In this document: positions 1 to 46,557 of the stretch, one piece after another | Layout of the letters: each line of letters begins with the position of its first letter | How positions within the stretch are numbered: the first letter of the stretch is position 1 | Assembly: GCF_964019385.1 (NCBI RefSeq) | Contig: NC_088646.1 | Span: forward strand, 3,447,525 to 3,511,524 | DNA length: 64,000 nt | From: Sycon ciliatum | Lineage: Eukaryota; Porifera; Calcarea; Leucosolenida; Sycettidae | Direction: 5' to 3' | The notes under the pieces: model-generated | The model's input: the letters and a program-made list of their open reading frames with translations, nothing else | What the model was told of the DNA's origin: nothing | The model's database searches: none | Position numbers and translations under genes: made by a program

Positions 1-246
1 CTTGTAAGACTGCATGCATACAATCAATGAATGTGGATATCATTATCCGGACAAATGAGTTTAACAAGACATGTCTCTGAGCAGCTCTGCCTAAATGTGT
101 TCCGGTAACTTACATGTACGTGAACAAGTACAGGAGCAGTGGAAGTGCAGCTATAACATTCATTGGAAATATAACAGACATAACACACGTCCTTCTACAA
201 GTAATAATATTATTACTCTATGACTGTAGACATGAAACACACATAC

Positions 247-12830
<12,584 letters not shown>

Positions 12831-13735
12831 GGCCAGCGATCAGCAGTGTCCGGGACGAGAGCTCGTAACTTCGTAGCCTTGTGCTAAATGTTATCCACAC
12901 GCACACATGCAGTAGCCGCTGATTGTGATTTCGACCATACAACGGGAAGATTGTACTTGTTGTAGATCTACTGGTAGGTCTACATGGTGGAGGACAGACT
13001 CAGCGGAAGGACCATGAATGATTGCAGCTGTTTCTTTCACTGTTTCAGACTTCAGTTGACATTTTCACTTTTCAGGCAAGTAAATGTTTTGTGGACGTAC
13101 GTGTGATATCAACATGCATGCACGGAGCACGTGCATGTATATGTACGTAACGACGACGTTACGTCACACAAGCGATATCGCGATATGCACAAAATATCAC
13201 TATTCTCTTGTTCCCTGATCATTGCCTTGCCCTTGGCCTTGGAACAGTACAGTGATACTCGTATCACTTTGCTCTCATCAGCTCAGATGTTTCAAAATTT
13301 GATTCGAATGAATAATAATTATAAATTTCGGGCACATGAAACCCCTCCAAAAAATACCAATCGTGATCCGTCGTTGTGTGGAGTGCATGTTGAATTATTC
13401 TAACTTATAATATCATTGTTAATTAATATAGAGGCTCTTGCATTATCATCGAGTACGCAGGTCGATGGCTTTACATGTACTTCTTAGCAAAAGCACAAAC
13501 TGGCAGCAACGAAACTTGCCAAGCTAGCTGGTTGTGCAGTGTTGGACGCATCCTGTAAGAAAGGGAGCTTCAGTTCTCCCTGGTCACTACACGTAACGTT
13601 ACAGGTAGTATTGAGCAGATGACCTAATTCGTATCTAACAGATCACAGTACAAATTACTTGACGTACTTACAATGCCCAGGCTCCATTTCCTTCCCTCTT
13701 GCAGCGAAGTCAAGACTTCAGAACAATGAAGAACG

Positions 13736-13831
<96 letters not shown>

Positions 13832-14161
13832 ACTCACACAAGTCACAAAGTCAAAAACGACTCATAGCGTGTGTGCACACTAAATGTACACAAGGAATTC
13901 GAAGAAGGAAGTATGCAATTAAATGACCCATCTCACAAGACAGCTCCTTTGGCTTTGGCATAAATATACACAGGGAGAAGCAATATTATACACACACACT
14001 AAACCACAGCTGCAAGGGACAGCTTGGGCATCTTGACAAGCATGTCAGCAAATCGCAATAATAAAAAATATGGAAGCAAAGAAGCGCGACACACTACACA
14101 CCCTAACAGGACGAACACGCATGCACACGACGAAGACTAAGCTGCCGCTGCAAAATCCAGC
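12831..14161. other. Intergenic region between the peptidase start and the 142-aa gene end
   Basis: Upstream region of the peptidase gene and 3' flank of the next gene, both on the minus strand. I see no exon with recognisable protein. It holds a (CT)n run. A TATA or other core promoter element could not be assigned. Confidence 0.6.
13737..13827. repeat. (CT)n microsatellite
   Basis: About 90 bp of CT repeat in the intergenic region. Confidence 0.97.
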
Positions 14162-17100
14162 TTAGGCCGAGGCCGCTGCAGCAGCCTTCTCTGCCTTTGC
14201 CTTGTTGTAGGCCTCCATCTTGATGCGGGTCTCCTCCATCTTGCGGTCTCTGCGGATAACCTTCTGGCCCTTGTCGTACGACTCGATGAAGAACCTATTG
14301 TTGGGATGAGCAACACCCTTGCCTGAAGGACACAGACGGATATACATAGAAAGCGGCAAAGAGGTCAAGTACAGTATTCACTCGAGATACCGTAAAGTCG
14401 CGGATAAAAGCCGGGCTTCTAAGCATATATTGATATAAGCCGCTTTCTGCATCAGGTTTTAAGTTTAATGCAAACCAGGCTTGTATGCAAACCATGCTTA
14501 TATGCACCACTGATATTTTTTGCCAAGCTTGTATGCACGCTTCTACGCGCGTAGATCTACCACTGACTACCGGTATGGCGGCAGTTTTACTATGCACCGT
14601 ACATAGCGCATGCACTCTTGACCTACCCGATCTGTGCTTGCATAGAAGCCAGGCTTCTAAGCGCGACAGGCTTATATACATTTGACCCGTTTGATTTTCA
14701 GGCTTCTATCCGCGATGTGCTTGTATGCAAACCCGGCTTTTATCCGCGACTTTACGGTAATGGTGAGTAGCCATGACACCATGGAGCAAGAGAAGACAAT
14801 ACAGTCAGCTGAGCATGTGCAGAAAAGAGTTGTTTTTAAACTATGCGTATACATGCACCCATCAACCCATCCACCCACCCACACCCGCATACAGTGCTAA
14901 CATGGGTAAATTGACCAATCAATAACTATGTTCTGCCCTACGTTACGAGAACGGGACGCGAAGAATTCCGGGAACACTCTTCGCGTTTCCGCAACCAAGG
15001 GTACATTAACCAGAGTGCGCAGCTCCGCATCTATGCCGCATGAAACCGATCCCACAGCAAAGTTCTTGTTTGTTTAGGTCATCAGGAATCATAGAAAACG
15101 TGTCACACAGTAGGTTCAACGCTAAATCACCGTATCTCTAGGGTGCTAACAGGATATTTGCGTCCTTTTTTTTTTAAACCTTTCGTACAAGCAGCAATGT
15201 GCAGCAGAAAACCTTCGTGATACGGCAAGATGACCATGTGCATCGTGCGAGATTAGCAAAGGTGAGAGTCATTATGACCTAAACAAAAAAGAAACTTCGC
15301 TACGGGAGGTGATTTTCCAGGAACTGCACACGTTACGAACTCTTGCCGAACATATAAGAAACCTGTTCTGCTTTACATTCACGGAAAAAACCATGAGGAA
15401 CGTGTACTGGGAATTTCCGGCTCCAAATTCGGCAACTTTCTTGGTAATCTGAACAATAGGGCTTGAAAGTGCTACGTCACAGCATAGTAACAATTTCAAA
15501 AATTCAAAAACTGGATCCACTGGGATCCAGTTTTTGTATGGATCCAAGCACATTTCAAGCGGTCTTACCCACAGCATGGTGATGTAGCCAGTGAAACTGA
15601 CTGATTTGGCTACTGGGGGCGGGGTTACAGCTGGTGGCGAAATAAAAGTCACACCTGCATGCGACATGAGTGGGTTGCTATGCACCCACATACTTAGGCA
15701 ATAGCAAAGTCACACCTTAGTGGATCCAAAAATAGAAATCTGATGTCAACTTACTACTCCCTGGCCGTTTTGACGTCATCACTTTCAAGCCCAATTCGCA
15801 CCAAGATCTGTACTCATTTTCTTTGCATGTGCCGCATGTAGAGAACCTCATATCGGCGTAGAAATGTAGACCCAAAGCACGCCAAGCTGTAGACTCTAGC
15901 CCGGGCACCTGTTCTCTACGTGATTTCTCCGCGTTCCACGTAGAGGAGAACATCGCTTTTTACACCAAGTTGACCAAAGCGAGGAGAGGATGGGTGCATT
16001 GTGAAACGCTGCCATGAAGGAGAACCTCATATCGGCGTAGAAATCTAGACCCAAAGCACGCCAAGCTGTAGACTCTAGCCCGGGCACCTGTTCTCTACGT
16101 GATTTCTCCGTGGTCCACGTAGAGCAGAGCATCGCGTTTTACACCAAGTTGACCAAAGCGAGGAGAGGATGGGTGCATTGTGAAACGCTGCCATGAAATT
16201 ATCCCAAACGAAAATACGAGAGCATAAACAGTTCATGACATTGCGCACAGTGAATTTTAGAGAATTTACCCTCTTATGCGCATAGTGGGAAATGGTAGCA
16301 AGAGTCCATAACCAATAGAACGCAACTCTTATCACCTTGCCATAGGCTCATCCCCAACGGCTTTATCATTATGCGTCATTTTTCGGCAAATATACTTTGA
16401 AGTATGATCTAGTGCGAAGGCCTTCTACACGTGCCGTGAAACTATAGTGCAGTTCAATGGGTTGAGTAGAGTGTGATCTGACATCCATTGTGCTACACAC
16501 TTCACTGCTGGAACTACGAAGAACAGGTACATGTACAAGGGCCTTTGGACTTGAGCTTCACGTCTTTTAGAACACTGGCTATGCAGGATAACACCCGTGA
16601 ACAGAATGGCTGCTGAATACTTTTGTCATATGTCCAAAGTCGATCACTTTCTCTGTGGGTGCACAGGTCGAAAAGCAATGCAACAGTCGCCAAGTCTTGG
16701 TATGGACCTCTAATGGTGGGACTGTTTTCACTACATCGGATGTGATAAACCCAGACAACCAGCCACACTATTGCTCATGACCCAGACTATGCTAGCTCTA
16801 AATAGCAAGGGCACTTCGTCAACTGAACAATTTTTGTACAATAATAAAATAATAGTCGAGCACTTTGTCTATGAATGAATAGTAATTGATCTTTCTAGCG
16901 CAGATCGAAAATAGGTGCCATGTACTACTACATGCACTGGTAAAGGATTGAACATCTAGGAATGTTTCAGTACAAACCCATCTGCCAAAACAGAAAGCAA
17001 TTGATTTCCAGTGTGCATACCGCATGGTGCCGTTGGACCCCCCCCCCCCCCCCCACGCTGTGTGGCTTCCCAGCTGGTTCTCGGCAGGGGTGCAGAACTA

Positions 17101-18051
17101 CATCAGGGTTCCCAAGTACAGTATGGTGTGCAATGCGGAATATCAGACTTGGCGAGCTGGATTTTGCGCATTTTAATCCTTGCACAGCAGTCAAGGGGGC
17201 AAATTTCATTTGTCAGCACTATACTGGCACATTGCACTCGTGGTCATGGAACCGCAGTCACAGTTCAATCTCACATTCCCCAGTCACAAACACGGGGGGG
17301 GGGGGGGGCCCACCCATAATACTACGGTCACATTCAGGAGTAGTTTTCTTGTATTGTTCGTCATCCTGTACAAACTCCACTGCATGGCAAAGGTGACACC
17401 GGTGCACGGTGCAGATGCAAAACCTACATGTACATGTACTCCGCTTCTTCTATCAGCCTATTTTGGTCGGAACATTAGTTTTCTGGCATCGTACATGTAT
17501 GGTGGTTGCATTCACTCAGTTTCATTTGTACAGGTGAACTGAACTGGCTCTGGTAAAATAGTGATTATCAGGGCATGTGGAAACGAATCAGATTAGATAC
17601 AGTGACAGTACGGTCGTGTACTCTTGGTCTGATAATAAAACTATACATCCAGTGTAACATATCACTTACATGATCTGGCGAAGTCCTCGTCTGTCAGCAA
17701 TAAGCAACAAAATCAAACAAAAATGACACAGAAATGTTGAGAAACAGTTGTCAGGATCTGAGAAATTTCAATATTCTTCTTACCGTTCTTGGCTTTCAAG
17801 GTATACAGAAAGTAGGTGATTCCCACCATGCCGACCCCGGTGTAGCGCATTGGGAAGTTATAGTGCCAGAGAAGAGGGAGAAGACCTCTCGCAACGTCAC
17901 GGATGGTCTTTGGTGACCTCGTCAACGAAACATTATTCCTTCGGATGTCGAACATAAACAGACAGCGCTTTGCAATGGGGTGATGTATCCATCGCGGCTT
18001 ATTCGGGTTTCCCCAATACTTGTTCAGAGGCTCAAAGTTTTCCGCCACCAT
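14162..18051 (-). CDS. Uncharacterised 142-aa protein, two exons
   Basis: Exon 1 is 17784-18051 (ATG at 18051, good start context with G at +4) and exon 2 is 14162-14322 (TAA at 14162-14164). Both splice sites are canonical (gtaag; tccttcag) and the frame closes at 143 codons. The N-terminal half is basic with several Trp and Pro (EPLNKYWGNPNKPRW). Around residues 75-88 is a short hydrophobic segment (GVGMVGITYFLYTL), perhaps one membrane span. The C-terminal third is highly charged, predicted helix, ending in AEKAAAAASA. Size, one span and charge recall small accessory subunits of mitochondrial inner-membrane complexes. A faint likeness to NDUFB4 (R..NV....R.PK....G...PL) is too weak to name it. 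The long intron holds a 368-bp MITE, a 180-bp tandem duplication and other repeats. Confidence 0.75.
14390..14757. mobile_element. 368-bp TA-type MITE made of GGCTTNTATCCGCG words
   Basis: The left end CCGTAAAGTCGCGGATAAAA is inverted at the right as TTTTATCCGCGACTTTACGG, a perfect terminal repeat. TA flanks both sides (14388-14389 and 14758-14759). The interior consists largely of variants of GGCTTCTAAGC, GGCTTGTATGC and GGCTTTTATCCGCG, about ten copies in both orientations. Related to 30029-30240. Confidence 0.88.
15459..15792. mobile_element. MITE with terminal GGGCTTGAAAGTG repeats
   Basis: GGGCTTGAAAGTGCTACGTCA at the left mirrors TGACGTCATCACTTTCAAGC at the right with a few mismatches. 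A short perfect hairpin, AAAACTGGATCC / GGATCCAGTTTT, lies inside. The exact borders are not certain. Confidence 0.55.
15841..16198. repeat. Tandem duplication, about 180-bp unit, two copies
   Basis: AGAACCTCATATCGGCGTAG through GAAACGCTGCCATGAA occurs twice head to tail with only a handful of differences, so it is recent. Each unit contains the inverted pair TCTCTACGTG / CACGTAGAG. No coding function is seen. Confidence 0.9.
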
Positions 18052-18882
18052 GGTTCTACTTGAACTGGAGGAGGAATCCTCGACCAGCTACAACAAGAAA
18101 CTAATTCCTACACTGGCCACAGCTAGCAACAGCAACCCAACGCAAAATTTTATGCACAGCAGCAGATCAGCGGCATGCAGACTCGAAGATATCTACATTG
18201 TAGATCTACGAGTAGAGTCTACCAGGTAGGTCTATATATACTACACCATGTACTTGTACCAACGCTCAGCATGCTCAGTTCATGCACCAGCTGCACAGAC
18301 TACGCTCGAAGCGCTCGTGTACGTAACGACTACGTACATGCAGTCCAACTCCACAACCGGCACAAGCCCGGTCGCGGTCGGTCTGCCAAGCACAAAGACG
18401 CTGCGGCCGCGCACCCCGCGCGAGATGAGTAGTCTACGTGCCGCGCCGCGCCGTTTAGTAGCGGTTTACCTGAGCGCTGATATCCCCGCGGCCCCGCCCC
18501 TCCACCTGATCAGCTGAGTGAATACAGACTCAGTAGACTACACGTCTAAAGTACAGTATGTCAGTATCTACGTAAAATTTTTACTTCGCAAGTAATGTTC
18601 AAACGGGTTCCTGGCCCAGTTATATTATCATAATCGAAGGAATACGTAAACTAGCTCGTTACATGTACATGATTGTACTTCTGGGCGCGGGTCGGGCCAG
18701 TTCTGGCTGAGTTTTGCCTGTGAAGTACATGTAAATGTAAGTAAGCTTTACTGGCACTACAACTAATTGTACAAGCAGAATTTTGCAGTAATTTTTGAAT
18801 AGGGCAGATCAAGGCGGTTCCAATGCCATGGTCAAGGCCACAAGACCATGGCCCATGTGAAACAAAATTCAACGTCAAAAAT

Positions 18883-19034
18883 GCAGTGCTGGCAAGTTGC
18901 AACTGAAATCCGACCACCCTGAGAGGTGCGCTCACATCACAAAGACCCAACACGGGATGGTAAAACTACGAAACAGAGACCGCCAGAATGTGAACCCACC
19001 GCTCAGGGGGTCGGATTTCAGTTGCCAGCACTGC
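18883..19034. mobile_element. 152-bp MITE, GCAGTGCTGGCAA ends
   Basis: GCAGTGCTGGCAAGTTGCAA and, further in, CTGAAATCCGACC are mirrored at the right as GGTCGGATTTCAGTTGCCAG plus CACTGC. Same family as the short palindrome at 7364-7421. Confidence 0.78.
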
Positions 19035-19251
19035 AGAAAAGATAACTGAGGATATACAAGAGAAAGGTTGGAAGCTGTGTTGCAACTCTGAGTTTCAGTT
19101 ATGGGGAATTGAGGATACTCAAGTTTCTAAAAAATGATCCAGAATCAGGACATACCGGTATTAATAATAATTATACGTGACTGTACATCTCGTCCAGGGA
19201 GTTGCCGCCATAGACCCTCTCTGATGTAGTCTATAACCATCATGATATCAA

Positions 19252-19483
19252 ACTGCAGTAAAAACTGTATCTAAAGACGACCGTGACCATCCTGGTACTA
19301 CATGTACAGACCACGTCGCCAGGCACGAAGGGTATCACATTCATGATAGTATCAAGAGTATTATAACTCTTGATATTATAATGGTTGTGCGGTGCAAGCC
19401 TCTAACTAAGGACCACCTGCCACTAAAGACCGCTTTCTCTGGCCCTAAGGGGTGGTCGGGTTAGTCACAGGTTTTACTGCAGT
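19252..19483. mobile_element. MITE-like element, ACTGCAGTAAAAACTG ends
   Basis: ACTGCAGTAAAAACTG at the left mirrors CAGGTTTTACTGCAGT at the right. Inside, AAAGACGACCG, AAGGACCACC, AAAGACCG and GGTGGTCGGG are variants of one word on both strands. Confidence 0.65.
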
Positions 19484-19650
19484 AAGTTGGCGGCCCATGA
19501 TGATGTGTGTTCAGTGACCAAGAGCGCACAATGCCTGAGGCTATCAATGGTTATGTACTCTCGGTAAAGGGGTTTGCTCCCCACACTGGAGCTCGCCGAA
19601 GTCGCAACCACTATTTCGTACTGATGTATTCTCTCAGTGTTACACATATT

Positions 19651-19799
<149 letters not shown>

Positions 19800-19825
19800 C
19801 TACAGGTAGATGGAACATTTTCTCT

Positions 19826-19831
19826 TTTATT
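19826..19831 (-). terminator. Putative poly(A) signal of eIF5B
   Basis: AATAAA on the minus strand, about 185 bases after the eIF5B stop codon at 20016-20018, followed by U-rich sequence in transcript sense. The position is plausible; no cleavage data. Confidence 0.5.
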
Positions 19832-20015
19832 TTTTTGGAAAAGCAAGCTGCACTGAGAAAGTTGTGTTAAAAGAAATGAGGCCGGTGAGACACCGCCAGA
19901 AAAATGGTACAATCGTCCCTGTTACACACGTCATAGCGTGTTACAGCAGCTTGGGACACGGTAAAAGCAATAGTATGTCTGCACGATGGCAACTGTACAG
20001 GAATATATAGGTTAT

Positions 20016-42585
<22,570 letters not shown>

Positions 42586-43359
42586 GTTGCGGCCTGTGAG
42601 TGGGCGATTTCTTTCCTAATATTTTCATAAAGGCAAGGTTGACGACATCAACCTAACCAGGATCGGAACAACACACTATCACCGGACCAGAGATGTGTAA
42701 GACTATCATGAAGAGGAAGGAGGAAACTCAAATCGATTATACAATCTGCTATCCTCGTATTCACTGACTTCACCGCAACAACAGATGACTATTATTTTCT
42801 TCAAGACAAAAACAAAGCTACTCAGCTCAGCAACATCCAAATCATGAGGTCGAGAAAGTAGTGCTGCTTGCTTTTTAGTAATTTTACCGTAAAAAAATGA
42901 TCACGATCAAACGGGCTTGCACGCGGCGCGCGGTGTGCACGCGCGTGGGCCGGTACGATCGACGATCGATCGTAGATATCTACGGCCGGACGGCGCGGGC
43001 GGGTCGTAGACACGACTTGACGTATGACGTGCGCGTGACGTGACTACTCGTACTGTACGGAGCTCCATCTCGAGCAGCACGGTAGGAGGACCGCCGGCCG
43101 CAGCGTAGCGCCGGGAAACTTACCGCCGGCGCCGCTGGCACAGTTTTTGAAGCAGTCACTCGTATACGCGTACTCCAGTCTCCAGGCCAGGTATCCGCAC
43201 TCGTACTGAGTGATCTGGTGATGGCAGTAGATTTTACGTGGAGATCGAGATAGAACTGATGATCTGTACTGCACTGACCTACCTGGGCTCGGCTTGAGAG
43301 GAAAGAAGTTAGTTGTGAAAAGGTTGCTGAACGAGTATTACCTTTGCTTTGCGTAGAAC
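42586..43359. promoter_or_regulatory. Shared promoter region, eIF5B (minus) and V-ATPase G (plus)
   Basis: 774 bp separate the two start codons, which point away from each other. The stretch 42915-43140 is GC- and CpG-rich. Three TGACGT half-sites (43018-43023, 43025-43030, 43036-43041), two of which run on to TGACGTG, resemble CREB/ATF or bZIP sites. No TATA box is obvious, as is usual for housekeeping CpG-type promoters. 5' UTR introns for either gene cannot be excluded. Confidence 0.6.
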
Positions 43360-44798
43360 ATGGCTCAACAGAGTCAAGGTATTCAGAAGCTTCTTGCTGC
43401 AGAGAAGCAAGCAGCAGAAATAGTGGATGCTGCTCGCAAGCGTAAGTAAAGAATACGACTGTCGATCCGAGAAAATCAGAAATACTCAATCAAATTCTTC
43501 CACTGGCTGTCGTAGGTAAGACTCGTCGCTTGAAGCAGGCGAAAGAGGAGGCAGCCCAGGACATTGAAAACTATCGTCAGGAGCGCGAGAAGAACTTCAG
43601 AGACCAGCATGCCAAGGTATGCAGCCGATCGCTTGACAGAAACCTGCACTCCACATGCGTATGGCTGAAAATTCCGAAATAGCGAAAATTAATTTCACTG
43701 AGATATTCGTAGGTAGGCCGGTGTTGGGATGAACACGGCATCAATGCACACACACGTTGACACCCAATTCCTAAACACTGAGCCACACATCCGTGCCGTA
43801 AGTACATATCTGAATTTCACTGAGGTATGTAGCTAGGCTGGTGTTGGGATGAGCAGCACCAATGCAAGTACAGTACAATGCAAAAATACCATATTTCTTA
43901 GTATTGATTGGGACACACATACATGCTACAAGTAGATCAGTTTTGTTTGTTTTTCTGTGAAAACATTGAAAGCCAGCTGCCAGGCACACAGTCACCTCAT
44001 GTCCATATAATGTGCTGCGTGCTTGAATGTTCCTTGTCATCCGAAATGTATTATCCGGTGCATTCGGTATTTCTCTACTGGTAGAGGTAGCTCTATGGGT
44101 TTGAGTAGGGCTGTTCAATATGTATTCTGTGGACGTGGTAGCTTTATCCACGCTACAAAGTCAAATGCTGGTAATGGCTTATGGAGTGTGCGTTTTGTAG
44201 CTTTTAGATAATGAAATCTTGCAGCCCACTTTTTAGAATAGACAATTAAATTGTGAAGGAACTCCAAAAGTACAGTACTGCTCAATGAAATCCGATCAAG
44301 TCATTTAAGTAGGTGTCAGGCGTTGCGCAACCCTAGACCTGCGAACACTGGAGGCGCATACTTGACTCACACGACCGGATCTCATTGAGCAGCACTGTAG
44401 TATGGAAGCAGGAGCGTGTTTGACCTTTCAGGGGGGGGGGGGGGGGGGGGGGGACATTCTCGTTGCGACATCGCGTCCTAACTGAGCATCCCTAAGTTTT
44501 AACACTGCACAAGTTAGCTTGATTTGTCACCACTGTCAGTGGTCCGATACAGTGCAGCAATACGATGAATCTTTGTCTTTTTGCAACTACGTGAAGTGCC
44601 CTTTACTGTGTTCTTTTTCTTCTTTTCCAGAACCAGGGCTCTGGCGACTCTTTCGCACAGCAGGTTGACCAAACCACAAGGCAGCAGCTGTCGACCGTCA
44701 CCCAGCAAGTTGGCTTGAATAAGGACGCTGTGATGGCACGACTACTTGACCTTATCACCGATGTGCAACCCACAGTGCACCAGAACTTGCAGACATAG
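43360..44798 (+). CDS. ATP6V1G: V-type proton ATPase subunit G (V1 sector)
   Basis: Subunit G pairs with subunit E in the peripheral stalks that tie the cytosolic V1 sector to the membrane V0 sector of the proton pump. Exons 43360-43441, 43516-43616 and 44631-44798 have GT-AG borders and give 116 residues, the usual size (118 in human). It begins MAQQSQGIQKLLAAEKQAAE and continues IVDAARKRKTRRLKQAKEEA, the family signature. The whole protein is a charged helix expected to coil with subunit E. The start is the first ATG of this frame and matches the conserved N-terminus. Intron 2 holds a 125-bp MITE and a run of 23 G. The gene shares a promoter region with eIF5B and converges on SF3B2. Confidence 0.96.
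44273..44397. mobile_element. 125-bp TA-type MITE in V-ATPase G intron 2
   Basis: CAGTACTGCTCAATGAAATC is inverted at the right as GATCTCATTGAGCAGCACTG. TA flanks both sides (44271-44272 and 44398-44399). Palindromic over most of its length. A degraded relative lies at 2387-2565. Confidence 0.88.
44431..44453. repeat. Run of 23 G
   Basis: Uninterrupted poly-G on the plus strand in V-ATPase G intron 2, in the sense strand of the transcript. It could form a quadruplex or be length-unstable; it may also be a sequencing-sensitive site. Confidence 0.9.
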
Positions 44799-44888
44799 GC
44801 GTCACCGTTTTGTCATTCTTTTTTTAAATAGGAAAACATTTTACTTCTCAACTGATACTTTCTGTCATGAAACGTACGCTATTCGGTG

Positions 44889-44894
44889 AATAAA
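44889..44894 (+). terminator. Putative poly(A) signal of V-ATPase G
   Basis: AATAAA 91 bases after the TAG stop at 44796-44798. Confidence 0.65.
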
Positions 44895-45495
44895 TTATGC
44901 TTATATGATCAAATGTTACGAGTACTGTTACGGAGGACATGCCTGACCCGGACTGTGAGGTGTACATTATTTTCACTCTCAAAGTGCTTGCCCTGTCATT
45001 CATGCAGGTCACTGCACTCGCAGCAATTGATGACACCTACTGTTGCTTTATTCTCTATTATAGTTATTGCGTTGGGAAACAGCTGCGGGTGGTGCGTCTT
45101 GCCAAGCTGAGACAAACCAATGTGCCTGATTCTGATGGGAATGCTTCTTACAATGGGCCAAAGGAGTACCATGCTTTTTCCAGTTATACGTCGACCTGTT
45201 ATGTCCTAAAAACAGAACTGAAAAGGGGGTAGTCGACTTACAACCGGGATTACACCGCTATTGTCGATCATGGCCCATCATCATGATCATTAAGCATGGT
45301 ATTTATCATGATATTGAACCGAAAAAAATCAAGGCCCCAACCGGAGTCGACTTATAACTGGTAAAATGCGCGAGTCCTGTTTCCCGTACGAAAAACAAGT
45401 ATAAATCACTTAGGCTTTACCCGATCTTTTGTTTGAGGATTCGATCAGCTTGTGCAGTGCTCTCACTGCAGGGCATCGGCTTTTATCTTGCAGGC

Positions 45496-45906
45496 AGACC
45501 TGTCCCCCGCGAATTCCGCGGCAATATCAAAAATTCCGTGCAGAATTCTGCAGCTGAAAACAGTAAATTCTGCGCTACTTCTGCAAATCCTTCTTTATCC
45601 TGCGGCAATTCTGCAAGGATAATGAGCATAAAAACAGAAAGAATTTCCGCAACCCCACGGAAGTTTGTTGTCCCTATAAATTCTGACCAAAAATTATGCG
45701 AAATCCTGGTCGAAAAAATAAAAGGTCTAAAATACACTGCAAGTTGATTTTGAAAGTCACAAGCAGGTTGGTTTGGCTGTGAAAATACATTGAAAGTCTC
45801 CAGAAAAAGCAGTTTTTCTCTCTTTTCGGCAATATTCCGCGGGATTTTCTGAATTCTGCGGACACAACTGGATTCTGCGGAAATTCTGCAATCCGCGGGA
45901 CAGAGG
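45496..45906. mobile_element. MITE-like element of AATTCTGCGG words
   Basis: CCTGTCCCCCGCG near the left mirrors CCGCGGGACAGAGG at the right. The interior repeats AATTCCGCGG, GAATTCTGCAG, AATTCTGCG, GAATTCTGCGG and TTCTGCAATCC on both strands. No clean target duplication is visible, so the borders are approximate. Confidence 0.65.
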
Positions 45907-46557
45907 CAAACAAAGTCCCAGGGCAGCTAATGTCAATGCATGCTGCTTCAAAGCACATGTACATTATGTATGACCCTTCACTCAAGAAAGACAAAAGGTT
46001 GACAGGGATGGGAGAGAATCCTCCTACAGTTTACAGGTAATATCAGAATTGCAAGTGAGAAAAATACATGTGCGGAACAGACCCGACACAGCCTAGCCTA
46101 GCCCTAGGTCCTGTGCTGGGAAAATGTGTTTCATGGCGTGTGACTGTGTAACACACTGGAACAGAGAAAATAAAACATAGCGATATTATGACTTTCACCA
46201 TGAACGGCATAATGTATCAAGGAGTATTGCAGGCATGGCGCTAATTTCATGTTGACAGTGTCTGCACAGCAGCCTGACGGAAAAGAATTGATTTGTTTCG
46301 AGTATCGACATTGTGCACTGACAACCTAGGAGCATTGTGTACTGACTACTTATAGGAGTAGTACAGTGTCTTGTCTGCACAGCAGTCTCATATATACAGA
46401 AGCAACCCAGTAAAAGAAAGTATGGGGAACTGGTCACTCTCTGGCTAATACAAAGAGAACACAGGGGTTGCACAAAGGGAAGCTGACTAGACAAGACCAA
46501 GGAGGAAGAAACATAAGAAAGGGACGAAGAAAACCTAGTTGATGCAAGAGTGGGATC

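Larger units (their letters stand above)
44799..46557. other. Convergent intergenic region, V-ATPase G and SF3B2 3' ends
   Basis: Holds the V-ATPase G 3' UTR with AATAAA at 44889-44894, one MITE-like element (about 45496-45906) and unique sequence. I see no further exon. The short frames here have no recognisable content. Confidence 0.6.

Noticed and set aside
17034-17310. C-run (17038-17055) and G-run (17294-17308) as ends of an inverted-repeat element
   Set aside because: Beyond the homopolymers the flanks do not pair well and no target duplication was found.
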